Shown here one piece after another: positions 1 through 8,095 of a stretch of DNA of 22,807 nucleotides. Positions within the stretch are counted from its first letter, which is position 1; each line of letters starts with the position of its first letter. The translations under genes were made by a program, and so were the position numbers. The DNA comes from a bacterium (lineage in GTDB: Bacteria; UBP14; UBA6098; JAFGQG01). The notes beneath the pieces were generated by a model. That model did no database searches. It had not been told where the DNA came from and worked only from the letters and a program-made list of their open reading frames with translations. The DNA lies in the NCBI GenBank assembly GCA_016930435.1, contig JAFGGQ010000064.1, forward strand, positions 1 to 22,807. Direction: 5' to 3'.

Positions 1-1
1 G

Positions 2-1459
2 ACCAGGAATACTATATTTGGTTTTGTCGTATTAATTATGCTGAGGTTGAGTTTAAGTGCCTGTACGATAGCAGCAATCAGTCCCGAGGCTACGGTATCG
101 GGAAAGCCTATTTTGTGGAAGAACCGGGATGTAGGTCAGCAGGCACAGACCGTTCGGTATTTCACTGATGGTCCACTTAGTTTTTTGGCGATTATTTATG
201 TTGCTCAACCCAGTCGGGCCTGGGCGGGTATTAATGATAAGGGGTTTGCCATAATAAATTCTGATTCCTACAATCTGGGGACCTGGCCTGGTGATGGTCC
301 TGATGATGGTCAGATAATGAAAAGCGCACTTAGTACCTGCGCCACTATCCAGGATTTCCATGCATTACTGGATTCCACTAATATTGATGGACGCCGAACC
401 GCGGCTAATTACGGGGTTTTCGACTCGACCGGCAGGGTGGTTATGATTGAAGCGGCTCCATATTGCTATACTACTTTCGAAGCTTCGGACAGCCATACGG
501 GGATATTGGTCAGGGCGAACTTCTCCGTCAGCGGTGACCCCGATATCAGGCCGGGATATGATCGCTACATTCGCGCCAGAATACTGCTGGAAAGCGCCTG
601 GCTGGAAAATGAACTGGATCATAAGTTTATTATACAGAAGGTAAGCCGGGACCTGGGCCGGTTGGATTTCGATCCCTATCCTCTGCCCTTTGAAGGCGAA
701 TATGGGGGGATGCCCTATGGCTACCTTTCCACAGCAAATACCATTAACCGTTACTATACATCATCAGTACAGGTGCTTGAGGGGAATTTACCATACCAAA
801 GCCCCTCTCTGTGCACTTTCTGGAGCATGTTAGGGGAAGCCATTGTAGCGGTTCCCGTACCACTCTGGGTAGCTGCAGACAGCGTACCAGCATTGATCGA
901 TAGCCGCACTAATTCACCACTTTGGAATATCGCCCGGGAATTAAGAAGCATCGTTTACAGCGGTGGAGGAAACCGCACAATAAACAGCTTCACGCTTTCT
1001 GATGTACTCGATCATTTTAATTTTGTGGAAAACTGGATATTTTCTTGCACCGAGGTGCTTATGGAAGCCTGGGAGACAACCCTTCCATATCCTTCGGTTA
1101 TCCTGAATGTGGAGCAGACCTTTGCTGAGCATATATATGAAAAGTATCTTGAATTTACTCCGTTATCGACGGAACATGCCTCTAAGCCACCGCAATTGAT
1201 ATCTGTTTTACGGGCATTCCCCAACCCATTTAACCGAAAGTGCGAAATCGCACTGAGTGTATCCCGTGAGAGTGTCGTTAATACCAGCATAAAAAATCTG
1301 TTAGGGGAGACCGTCCGTCAATATCCACCGATTAAGCTTGAAGCTAACAGTGAATGTTTCATTGAATGGGATCCCGGCCACTTGCCTACCGGGTTTTATT
1401 TCGTACAGGTAGTCAGCGGTGATAATCGAGAAAGCATCAAGATCCTGTACTTGAAGTAA
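2..1459 (+). CDS. Secreted Ntn-hydrolase (C45/acyltransferase-like) with C-terminal sorting domain, 5' end outside window
   Basis: Predicted exported amide hydrolase or acyltransferase of the N-terminal-nucleophile fold. The reading frame is open to the left edge, and the residues before the first ATG (base 38) are a hydrophobic signal-peptide segment (IFGFVVLIMLRLSLSA), so the true start lies upstream of the window. Numbering from the ATG at 38, Cys9 in SACTIAA is the likely nucleophile exposed by signal cleavage; KNRD at about 28-31 fits the downstream binding motif of the family, and AGINDKGFAI and the NYGVFDSTGRVVMIEA block fit C45/choloylglycine-type proteins. Residues about 385-473 carry AFPNPFN and a PTGFYFVQV ending, the type IX-like sorting/FlgD-Ig domain. 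Its TAA overlaps the next ATG by one base. Substrate unknown; the fold call is moderate, the sorting domain call strong. Confidence 0.75.
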   Translation, partial: TRNTIFGFVVLIMLRLSLSACTIAAISPEATVSGKPILWKNRDVGQQAQTVRYFTDGPLSFLAIIYVAQPSRAWAGINDKGFAIINSDSYNLGTWPGDGPDDGQIMKSALSTCATIQDFHALLDSTNIDGRRTAANYGVFDSTGRVVMIEAAPYCYTTFEASDSHTGILVRANFSVSGDPDIRPGYDRYIRARILLESAWLENELDHKFIIQKVSRDLGRLDFDPYPLPFEGEYGGMPYGYLSTANTINRYYTSSVQVLEGNLPYQSPSLCTFWSMLGEAIVAVPVPLWVAADSVPALIDSRTNSPLWNIARELRSIVYSGGGNRTINSFTLSDVLDHFNFVENWIFSCTEVLMEAWETTLPYPSVILNVEQTFAEHIYEKYLEFTPLSTEHASKPPQLISVLRAFPNPFNRKCEIALSVSRESVVNTSIKNLLGETVRQYPPIKLEANSECFIEWDPGHLPTGFYFVQVVSGDNRESIKILYLK

Positions 1460-2208
1460 TGAAGATAATTTTTTTAGGAACTGGAACCGGCTTGCCCTCA
1501 CTTCGGCGGAGCGCTCCCGGGATAGTTGTTAAAACCGGCGTTTATGATCTGGTGTTTGACCTTGGTCCCGGAGCCTCACGTAAATTTCCCGCGGTGCGAA
1601 CATCCTGCCGGGATATTGAAGCAATTTTTTTTACTCACTTTCACGTTGACCATGTTGCCGATCTTGCTCCATTTTTATTTGCATCCAGATATCCCGACCT
1701 GCCCCGAAACAAGGATTTGTATCTCTTTGGTCCACCTGGCCTGGAAAAACACTATGAAAAGCTAACGGAGCTATATGGCCAGCAGATTATTCCCAAGAAC
1801 TATTCGCTAATTATCAGAGAACTTGGATCCGGCCAATTCCACTTCGCCGGATTGAGGATAACTACACGGTTTGTAAAACATAAACAACATTCTATCGGAT
1901 ACCGCCTGGAAAATGAGGAGGGCAAGACCCTGGTGTATTCTGGGGATACCGATTATTGTGAGGAGCTTCTTAATTTATGCCGGGGAGCAAATCTGCTTGT
2001 ATTGGAATGTTCTTTTCCTTCAAAAAGGGAAGGGCATCTGGATCCCGAATATACCGGGAAAATAGCATCTCTTTCAGGGGCTAAAAAGCTGGTATTGAAC
2101 CACCTTTACCCGGTCAGCGAGAACGAGGATATCCTCCAGGTTTGCCGTACTTATTATAGTGGTGAGGTAGTTATTGCAGATGACCTCCTGGAAATTGAGC
2201 TTGACTAA
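1459..2208 (+). CDS. MBL-fold metallo-hydrolase, ribonuclease Z-like
   Basis: A 249-residue cytoplasmic metallo-beta-lactamase-fold hydrolase. The start MKIIFLGTGTGLPS and the DLGPG strand are typical of the RNase Z-like branch. Metal ligands visible are H60, H62, D64 and H65 in THFHVDH, H141 (followed five residues later by GYR, as in RNase Z), D163 in SGDTD and H215 in NHLYP. It lacks a long flexible tRNA-binding arm, so 3' tRNA processing is possible but not shown; related proteins act as phosphodiesterases or have no known substrate. It begins one base inside the preceding stop codon (TAATG), so it is probably translated by coupling. No terminator is visible after it. Confidence 0.85.
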   Translation: MKIIFLGTGTGLPSLRRSAPGIVVKTGVYDLVFDLGPGASRKFPAVRTSCRDIEAIFFTHFHVDHVADLAPFLFASRYPDLPRNKDLYLFGPPGLEKHYEKLTELYGQQIIPKNYSLIIRELGSGQFHFAGLRITTRFVKHKQHSIGYRLENEEGKTLVYSGDTDYCEELLNLCRGANLLVLECSFPSKREGHLDPEYTGKIASLSGAKKLVLNHLYPVSENEDILQVCRTYYSGEVVIADDLLEIELD

Positions 2209-2238
2209 AAAGGACACACTTTCTGGATTAGAATAACC

Positions 2239-2267
2239 TTGACATTTCGGAATTTATAACTTAAGTT
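2239..2267 (+). promoter_or_regulatory. Candidate promoter for the uppS operon
   Basis: TTGACA at 2239-2244, a 17-base spacer and TAAGTT at 2262-2267 (followed by AAAT). The -35 is a perfect consensus; the -10 is poor as TATAAT but fits a TAnnTT pattern that recurs at other unit heads in this window. It lies in the only sizeable gap before the uppS-pcm gene run. Confidence 0.5.
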
Positions 2268-2303
2268 AAATAGTTTTAATAAATTAAATAATGGTGGTTT
2301 GCA

Positions 2304-3047
2304 GTGGATCAACTTAGCCTTATAAAGGATGAACTGAAGAAGCGGGGCGTTCTTCCCGGGCATGTTGCTATAATTATGGACGGGAATGGGCGTTGGGCCC
2401 GGGAACAAGGCTTGTCTGCCAGTGAAGGTCATCGGATGGGAGTAAAAGCGGTAAAAAAGATAGTTCGCCTATCCGGTGAATTAGGACTGAAAGTGCTTAC
2501 ACTTTATACTTTTTCCAAGGAAAACTGGAAGCGCCCTCCTAAAGAAGTCAGTTTTTTAATGAACCTTTTAAGGGATACTGTTTTCAATGAGTTGAATGAG
2601 TTAATGGAAAACAGGGTCCGTTTGATGGTCAGTGGGGATCTGGACGGGATGCCTTTGTCACAGCGTAAATCCCTGAAATATGGTATGAATAAAACCAGGG
2701 ACAATTCCGGACTGGTACTTAATCTGGCCCTAAATTATAGCGGCCGTGAGGAGATAGTCCAGGCGGTTAAAAAGATCTGCATGGAAGTTAAGAATGGTTC
2801 GAGAGGAATTGAGGAGATAAATGAGGAGGTTATATCCTCATTACTCTATACGCAGGGTTTACCGGATCCTGATCTGGTCATCAGGACCAGCGGAGAGCTA
2901 AGACTGAGTAATTTTCTTCTCTGGCAAAGTTCATATTCTGAGTTATATATAACGCCTAAATACTGGCCCGATTTCGATGAGCTGGATTTCTGTGAAGCTT
3001 TGATGGATTACTCTAACAGGGAACGCCGATTCGGAGGAAGGACCTGA
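2304..3047 (+). CDS. uppS: Isoprenyl transferase (undecaprenyl diphosphate synthase)
   Basis: Cis-prenyltransferase that adds isopentenyl units to farnesyl diphosphate to make the C55 lipid carrier for peptidoglycan and surface glycans. At 247 residues it has the normal length. HVAIIMDGNGRWA contains the catalytic Asp (D26); GHR at 42-44, the LYTFSKENWKRP block, LNYSGREEI and RTSGELRLSNFLLWQ are family signatures. The start is GTG, preceded by a weak GGTGG ribosome site at about 2294; no in-frame ATG nearby gives a better N-terminus, since homologues begin shortly before the HVAIIMDG motif. It is the first gene of the run ending with pcm, and cdsA/dxr, its frequent partners elsewhere, are not next to it. 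Confidence 0.97.
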   Translation: MDQLSLIKDELKKRGVLPGHVAIIMDGNGRWAREQGLSASEGHRMGVKAVKKIVRLSGELGLKVLTLYTFSKENWKRPPKEVSFLMNLLRDTVFNELNELMENRVRLMVSGDLDGMPLSQRKSLKYGMNKTRDNSGLVLNLALNYSGREEIVQAVKKICMEVKNGSRGIEEINEEVISSLLYTQGLPDPDLVIRTSGELRLSNFLLWQSSYSELYITPKYWPDFDELDFCEALMDYSNRERRFGGRT

Positions 3048-3060
3048 AAGGAATAATATT

Positions 3061-3873
3061 ATGTATCCGGAGTTATTTCATATTGGCCCATTTTCACTGA
3101 GAAGTTACGGTTTAGCGCTGGCTATCGGTTTTTTATTGGGAATATTGCTGGGAATGAAAAGGTCGCCCAGATTCGGGATAGATAAAGGATTTATCCTGGA
3201 TGTATCTGTAGTAGCTGTGATCTCATCAATTGTCGGCTCCAGGTTCTTCTATGTAATATACCACCTAGACGAATTCAGAGGTCGCTGGCTGGATACGATA
3301 AATCCCGTTCAAAGTTCTGGATCATGCGGATTAGCTGGATTTTCAATGGTAGGTGGAATTGTCCTGGCTATTTTCGCAATCTTAATATACTCCAGATACC
3401 GTAAATACCCATTTTTAAAGGTAGGAGATGTTATTGCTCCAAGTTTTTTCCTGGGCGCCGGTATTACCAGAATAGGATGTTTCTTAAATGGCTGCTGTTT
3501 TGGATTGCCCACAGAGTGTTTTATGAAAATGATTTTCCCAACAAATTCGCCAGCGGGGTCAATCTTCCCAAATACACCGATTCACCCAACCCAACTCTAT
3601 GCCTCCGCAGCAGCATTTATTATTCTGGGATTATTGATACTCCTGGAAAAAAAACACAGGTTTTACGGATATACCTTTGCTTTGGCTATGATGCTATATG
3701 CAATTGACCGTTTCGTCGTGGACATATTTCGCTATTACGAAACCCAGGTTATGGTATTTAAGGGTACTCCGATAGAGATCTCCAATAACCAGGCCATTAT
3801 GATCCTGTTGTTTATATCCGGATTCGTTCTATTCATTGTTAAATTCTCCACTAAAAGCAATAAGCATAAATAA
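3061..3873 (+). CDS. lgt: Prolipoprotein diacylglyceryl transferase
   Basis: Inner-membrane enzyme that moves a diacylglyceryl group from phosphatidylglycerol to the lipobox cysteine of prolipoproteins. The 270 residues form about seven hydrophobic segments. The start MYPELFHIGPFSLRSYGL is typical, and TRIGCFLNGCCFG (about 136-148) is the variant Lgt signature seen outside Proteobacteria, keeping the conserved Arg. HPTQLYAS at 175-182 is the later conserved loop. Where E. coli has the SFHGG motif (His103), this protein has FSMVGG, so that His is absent. AAAGGA precedes the ATG, 13 bases after uppS. Its presence agrees with the candidate lipoproteins in the window. Confidence 0.93.
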   Translation: MYPELFHIGPFSLRSYGLALAIGFLLGILLGMKRSPRFGIDKGFILDVSVVAVISSIVGSRFFYVIYHLDEFRGRWLDTINPVQSSGSCGLAGFSMVGGIVLAIFAILIYSRYRKYPFLKVGDVIAPSFFLGAGITRIGCFLNGCCFGLPTECFMKMIFPTNSPAGSIFPNTPIHPTQLYASAAAFIILGLLILLEKKHRFYGYTFALAMMLYAIDRFVVDIFRYYETQVMVFKGTPIEISNNQAIMILLFISGFVLFIVKFSTKSNKHK

Positions 3874-3874
3874 T

Positions 3875-4663
3875 ATGGAAATCCCCGCCATAATAAAAAG
3901 AACTGGTAGAGATCTTCTTAATTTTGTTTATCCGCCTTTCTGTATCCTTTGCGATCAATACCTTGAGGAAGGTGATGACTTGATCTGCTTTAATTGCCTG
4001 TCAAATTTGGATTGGTTGCCCTTTGCTTATTGCCCTGACAGGAATTGCAACATGATTGTTCCATCTGATCTCGAGGGCTGCCCGGTGGATGGACATAAAG
4101 GGATCCATTTGAAATTTATCCGAGCGCTGGGGAATTTTAATCAATATGCTGGGGATAACATTGGTGAACCCTATTCCATGCTAATACATGAACTTAAATA
4201 CAACCATAAGCATAGCGTGGCCCGGATTCTTGGCAGTATTCTGGGGAGAATTATAGATATTGAGCCGCATTTTAAGGATTATGAAGCATTTATACCCACA
4301 CCGCTGCACAGTACACGAAGGAGGGAAAGGGGCTATAACCAAAGTGAGTTGATCGCCGATGTCCTTTCGAAATCTACCGGAAAACCGGTACTAAAGGGAT
4401 TAGTCAGGCGGAAGCGCCATACCAAATCCCAGACCACTTTGAGCCGCCTTGAACGGAAAAAGAATATTAGCGGAGCCTTCGAAGTTACCGATAAAACCAA
4501 GGTTCAGGGAAGGAGTTTATTATTGGTAGATGATGTTTATACTACGGGTTCAACTTTAAATGAGATCGCTCTGGTATTAAATGATGCCGGTGCTTCTAAA
4601 ATAGCAGGGGTTACTCTGGCTATTGCAATGAATCTAAGCATTATTCCTGAAGACAAAGTTTAA
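3875..4663 (+). CDS. comF: ComF-family phosphoribosyltransferase
   Basis: Member of the ComF/GntX family, linked in other bacteria to DNA uptake or to use of DNA as nutrient, with a phosphoribosyltransferase domain. From the ATG at 3875 it has 262 residues. Cys23, Cys26, Cys38 and Cys41 form a zinc-ribbon-like pair set near the N-terminus. PTPLHSTRRRERGYNQSELI at 142-160 and the PRPP-binding loop VDDVYTTGST at 218-227 are diagnostic. A longer frame from TTG at 3836 would overlap lgt by 38 bases and adds no conserved sequence, so I chose the ATG just after the lgt stop. There is no strong ribosome site, suggesting coupling to lgt. No other competence genes are in the window. Confidence 0.92.
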   Translation: MEIPAIIKRTGRDLLNFVYPPFCILCDQYLEEGDDLICFNCLSNLDWLPFAYCPDRNCNMIVPSDLEGCPVDGHKGIHLKFIRALGNFNQYAGDNIGEPYSMLIHELKYNHKHSVARILGSILGRIIDIEPHFKDYEAFIPTPLHSTRRRERGYNQSELIADVLSKSTGKPVLKGLVRRKRHTKSQTTLSRLERKKNISGAFEVTDKTKVQGRSLLLVDDVYTTGSTLNEIALVLNDAGASKIAGVTLAIAMNLSIIPEDKV

Positions 4664-4678
4664 CAAAAGGAGAATGAT

Positions 4679-4999
4679 ATGTGTAATTACCTATTCCTGA
4701 TGGCTGCACCGCCTGCCGAGGGGGGGAGCCAGCCTAACATCTTTATGAGCTTGTTACCGTTTTTACTGATCCTGGTTATCTTTTACTTTCTATTAATCAG
4801 ACCGCAGCAAAAGAAACAGAAGACCCACATGGAGATGCTCAATTCCCTTCAAAAAGGGGACCGCGTAGTAACCTCCGGAGGCATTAAGGGTACGGTAGTA
4901 GGTGTTAAGGACAACGAGGTAGTGATCCGCATCGCCAAAGAAACTACTATTGAAGTGGACAAGAATTATGTAATTTTAAAAGAGGGTCCTGAAGTATGA
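4679..4999 (+). CDS. yajC: Preprotein translocase subunit YajC
   Basis: Small accessory subunit of the SecDF-YajC complex at the inner membrane. The protein has 106 residues: a short N-terminal stretch, one membrane helix at about 23-42, the family motif LLIRPQQKKQ right after it, and a cytoplasmic small beta domain with GDRVVTSGGIKGTV. The start is fixed by an AAAGGAG ribosome site about 7 bases upstream of the ATG. The tail overlaps def by 4 bases (ATGA). secD and secF, often adjacent, do not follow here; formylation and deformylation genes do. Confidence 0.96.
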   Translation: MCNYLFLMAAPPAEGGSQPNIFMSLLPFLLILVIFYFLLIRPQQKKQKTHMEMLNSLQKGDRVVTSGGIKGTVVGVKDNEVVIRIAKETTIEVDKNYVILKEGPEV

Positions 5000-5520
5000 A
5001 AAAAAGTATGGTCTATTATCCTGCAACGGTGCTGAGACAGCAATGTCTACCGTTAAAAGAGCTGGATGAGGAGACAATATCTTTGGTTGAGGAGATGAAG
5101 CAAATCATGGATTCCAAGAACGGCTTGGGATTAGCTGCTCCTCAGGTCGGCGTTTCTAAGCGTTTGTTCATCGCTATCGACCCGGATAATCCGGTGAATG
5201 GTCCTATTGCGCTTATAAACCCCGAATTCGATTACCAATCCGAGGAAACAGAGGAAAGTGAGGAGGGATGTTTGTGTTTCCCGGGATTATACCTGGATTT
5301 GAAGCGGCCAAAATTTGTTAGGGTTAAGGCTCAAAAGTTGGTTGATGGAAAACTGGTTCCGTTAGAGCTTGAGGGAAAAGGGCTCTTTGCCCGAATTCTG
5401 TGCCATGAGATTGACCATTTGAACGGGGTCTTGATCATTGATCACATATCCACAACCAGGAGGGAAATGATCAAGGGGAAGTTAAAGGAAATTTCGGAAA
5501 ATTATGGGAATAAAGAGTGA
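4996..5520 (+). CDS. def: Peptide deformylase
   Basis: Metalloenzyme that removes the formyl group from the N-terminal methionine of new proteins. All three motifs are visible: GLGLAAPQ (43-50), EGCLC (90-94) and HEIDH (137-141), with Cys92, His137 and His141 as metal ligands and Glu138 catalytic. The second motif normally reads EGCLS; here the final Ser is Cys, which still leaves the metal-binding Cys in place. At 174 residues it has the usual bacterial length. It overlaps yajC by 4 bases and fmt by 17, the standard def-fmt pairing, so both are almost certainly translated from one message. Confidence 0.97.
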   Translation: MKKSMVYYPATVLRQQCLPLKELDEETISLVEEMKQIMDSKNGLGLAAPQVGVSKRLFIAIDPDNPVNGPIALINPEFDYQSEETEESEEGCLCFPGLYLDLKRPKFVRVKAQKLVDGKLVPLELEGKGLFARILCHEIDHLNGVLIIDHISTTRREMIKGKLKEISENYGNKE

Positions 5521-6448
5521 TTTAAGAATAATTTACTGGGGCGCTTCGGAGATCTCTGCACGTATCCTTGAGAATTTAATTCAATCCGGTATGAATATTA
5601 TCGGGGTGGTTACTTACAAGGACCGTCCTAAAGGGAGGGGTCGGAAATTGCATAGTATGCCGGTTAAAGAAACGGCCTTGAAATTTGGAATTCATCCGGT
5701 CGAAATCGAGGTGATCACGGAAGATATCCTCCCTCAATTGATACCCCTGAAACCCCAGTTAGGAGTAATCATGGGTTTTGGCATACTGCCCCGCAATCTT
5801 TTTGAATTCCCGGATCTGGGAACCATTAATCTGCATCCCTCATTACTTCCCCAGCTCCGGGGAGCTGCCCCCCTAAGATGGGCTTTAATCAATGGATTAG
5901 AAACCAGCGGGATGACTACCTTTTTTCTTACAGAAAGGGTTGATGCCGGTAATATACTGCTACAGGAAGAGTTTTCCATTGACCCACAAATGAATTACGG
6001 AGAACTCTCCGAAATGGTTGCTGAAAAGGGCAGTCAGTTGATAATTAAAAGTGTCGAAAGGATAGCATCAGGAGATTATAAGCTTTTAAAACAGGATCCT
6101 TCCGGAGTATCTAAGGCTCCTAAACTGAAAAAGGAAGACTTCTTTCTGAATTGGAGCCAATCAGCTGTACAAATTCATAACCGCGTACGGGCATTTTCCC
6201 CTGAACCAGGGGCTATGACTATTTTCAGAGGTGATCAGATCAAGGTGTTTAAAACCTCATATACTGAGTGTGAAACCTTCGGGGAACCCGGTTCTATTTC
6301 TGAAGTTTCCGCGAAGAACGGCATTGTGGTAAATACCGGGCGAGGTCAGATCACTATTCTCCGGCTGCAGCCTGCCGGGAAAAAGACTATGGAAGCTGCC
6401 AGTTTTATTAATGGGTATAGGGTGAAAGCGGGAGAATACTTTAAATGA
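5504..6448 (+). CDS. fmt: Methionyl-tRNA formyltransferase
   Basis: Transfers a formyl group from 10-formyltetrahydrofolate to initiator Met-tRNA. The 314 residues match the family length. Catalytic Asn109, His111 and Asp147 are recognised in INLHPSLLPQLRGAAPLRW and ERVDAGNIL. The C-terminal half (about 210-314) is the OB-like tRNA-binding domain, with QIHNRVRAFSPEPGA at its start. The N-terminus reads YWGASEISARIL rather than the common FMGTPDFA, a modest divergence in the Rossmann fold opening. The start lies 17 bases inside def. The pairing with purH elsewhere in the window is only thematic: both use 10-formyl-THF. Confidence 0.97.
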   Translation: MGIKSDLRIIYWGASEISARILENLIQSGMNIIGVVTYKDRPKGRGRKLHSMPVKETALKFGIHPVEIEVITEDILPQLIPLKPQLGVIMGFGILPRNLFEFPDLGTINLHPSLLPQLRGAAPLRWALINGLETSGMTTFFLTERVDAGNILLQEEFSIDPQMNYGELSEMVAEKGSQLIIKSVERIASGDYKLLKQDPSGVSKAPKLKKEDFFLNWSQSAVQIHNRVRAFSPEPGAMTIFRGDQIKVFKTSYTECETFGEPGSISEVSAKNGIVVNTGRGQITILRLQPAGKKTMEAASFINGYRVKAGEYFK

Positions 6449-7251
6449 AGAAAAACGAAGAGGCAAACCAGGGGTTGTTTTTGTGGTTAGCCTGGTTCGC
6501 CGTACTTCTGTTATTAATTGTCCTGACCCTGCTTTTTTATTTATTTTATCCCCGGTTGTATCAGATCCACCAATATTTACCCGTGATCTTTGGCATCATT
6601 GAAATCCTTATCTTAATCCCGATAACCGGGGGGTTGCTACTGATTACTATTTCGGTGACCAGCGGTAAGGATTTATTGTATCCACACGGGAAAAAGCAGA
6701 TAACCGTAAGAACCCTTTTCCCGATAGTACTCTTTCTGGGGCAGTTCCTGAAAATTTCAAAAGACCGTATCCGCTCCTCTTATGTTGCTGTAAATGATTC
6801 GATTATACGTGTAACTCGCAATAGAATATCAGCCGATAAGATATTGATGTTGCTGCCACATTGCCTGCAGAACCATGAATGCCCCTGGAAGATAACGATT
6901 GATATCAGGAACTGTCATCATTGCGGTAAATGCGAGATAGGGGATCTGATCAAGATGGCTGAACATTATGGGGTTGATCTTCGGATCGCTACAGGTGGAA
7001 CTATCGCCCGGAAGGTCGCCGCGGAGTTAAAACCTACTGCCATAATTGCTGTAGCTTGTCAGCGCGATTTAACCAGCGGAATAACGGATGCTTATCCAAT
7101 CCCTGTTTTTGGGATACTGAACAAAAGGCCTAATGGGCCCTGTTATGATACTTGGGTCTCACTGGATAAGATAGAAGAAGCCTTTGAGTTCTTTTCACGA
7201 AATAAACTTGTAAAAAGAGATCATAAAGGGAGCGATAATAATGAAGATTAG
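6445..7251 (+). CDS. DUF116 family membrane-anchored cysteine-rich protein
   Basis: A 268-residue protein of the DUF116 family; biochemical role unknown. Two membrane helices (about 14-36 and 45-72) are followed by a soluble part with a cysteine-rich centre: Cys140, Cys146, Cys157, Cys160 and Cys163 (in NCHHCGKC), then Cys205 and Cys233. The spacing suggests a bound metal or iron-sulfur cluster, which is inference. LLPHCLQNHECPWK and the ATGGTIARK and AVACQRDL segments are the recognisable family blocks. It overlaps fmt by 4 bases and pcm by 11. From memory, DUF116 genes often sit beside def/fmt in several phyla, hinting at a role near initiator Met handling, but this has not been shown. Confidence 0.88.
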   Translation: MKKNEEANQGLFLWLAWFAVLLLLIVLTLLFYLFYPRLYQIHQYLPVIFGIIEILILIPITGGLLLITISVTSGKDLLYPHGKKQITVRTLFPIVLFLGQFLKISKDRIRSSYVAVNDSIIRVTRNRISADKILMLLPHCLQNHECPWKITIDIRNCHHCGKCEIGDLIKMAEHYGVDLRIATGGTIARKVAAELKPTAIIAVACQRDLTSGITDAYPIPVFGILNKRPNGPCYDTWVSLDKIEEAFEFFSRNKLVKRDHKGSDNNED

Positions 7252-7963
7252 GATTTCTATATTAACTGTTGTATTCATTTTTGGTCTTAATTGTTGTTTT
7301 TGTGAAAGTGGGTATTCAGATGGGGATTATTTGAAAATGCGGTTGGAAATGGTGGAAACCCAGATCATTAGACGTGGGGTGACCGATTCGCTGGTTTTAG
7401 CTGCGATGATGAGTGTTCCCCGGCATAATTTTGTACCTGATGAGTTTGGCAGCCGGTCTTATGGCGATTATCCCCTGCCTATAGGGGAAGGACAGACCAT
7501 TTCGCAACCATATATAGTGGCCTTGATGACTGAACTACTGGAGTTGAAGGGAGATGAAAAAGTGCTTGAGATTGGAACGGGTTCGGGTTATCAGGCCGCT
7601 GTTTTAGGTGAGATCGTTCCGCTGGTTTTCTCGATCGAGATAATATGCACGCTGGCCAGCAGCGCAGAAAAGCTACTGGATAAAATGGGTTATGAAAATA
7701 TCACGGTTAAATGTGGGGATGGGTATCAAGGCTGGCCAGAGCAGGCGCCTTTTGATGCTATAATAGTAACCGCAGCGCCGGACCACATCCCTCTACCACT
7801 GATTGACCAGCTTGCAGAAGGCGGAAAGTTGGTCATACCGGTTGGGGATATATACCAGGAGCTGATTGTGCTTACTAAAGTAGATGGAAAGGTTGAAGAA
7901 GAGAAAATAATCCCGGTACGTTTTGTGCCTATGACCGGTGAGGCAGAAGACAAAGGGAAATAA
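7241..7963 (+). CDS. pcm: Protein-L-isoaspartate O-methyltransferase with predicted signal peptide
   Basis: SAM-dependent enzyme that methylates L-isoaspartyl residues to start repair of aged proteins. Signatures: VPRHNFVP (about 61-68), IGEGQTISQPYIVALM, the SAM-binding motif VLEIGTGSGYQAAVL and GGKLVIPVG. At 240 residues it is longer than the usual 205-220 because of a hydrophobic N-terminus, MKIRISILTVVFIFGLNCCFC, that looks like a Sec signal or lipoprotein leader (Cys preceded by Asn, not a standard lipobox). AAAGGGAG sits 9 bases before this ATG, supporting the start and so the leader. A later in-frame Met (MRLEMVETQ) would give a leaderless form. It is the last gene of the + strand run. 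Confidence 0.93.
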   Translation: MKIRISILTVVFIFGLNCCFCESGYSDGDYLKMRLEMVETQIIRRGVTDSLVLAAMMSVPRHNFVPDEFGSRSYGDYPLPIGEGQTISQPYIVALMTELLELKGDEKVLEIGTGSGYQAAVLGEIVPLVFSIEIICTLASSAEKLLDKMGYENITVKCGDGYQGWPEQAPFDAIIVTAAPDHIPLPLIDQLAEGGKLVIPVGDIYQELIVLTKVDGKVEEEKIIPVRFVPMTGEAEDKGK

Positions 7964-8095
7964 TCCCGTTAAATGCAGCTGAAATTAACTATAATGCCTG
8001 AAATATTGAAAGGCAGAATATTAGAATATAAATTTCGGAATAAGGTTTGCATTTTACGGGATAATTGATTGTAAACCGTCTAAATTAAGTGAATA
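7964..8095. other. Convergent intergenic gap
   Basis: A 132-base gap between two genes that end toward each other. The only structure I see is TGCCT/AGGCA with an 11-base loop (about 7996-8016), too weak and without a T-run to call as a terminator. Confidence 0.5.

Noticed and set aside
3836-3874. Upstream TTG start for comF
   Set aside because: It would overlap lgt by 38 bases and adds 13 non-conserved residues; the ATG at 3875 right after the lgt stop fits better.
7996-8016. Terminator between pcm and the HerA-like gene
   Set aside because: The stem is only 5 bases with an 11-base loop and no T-run.
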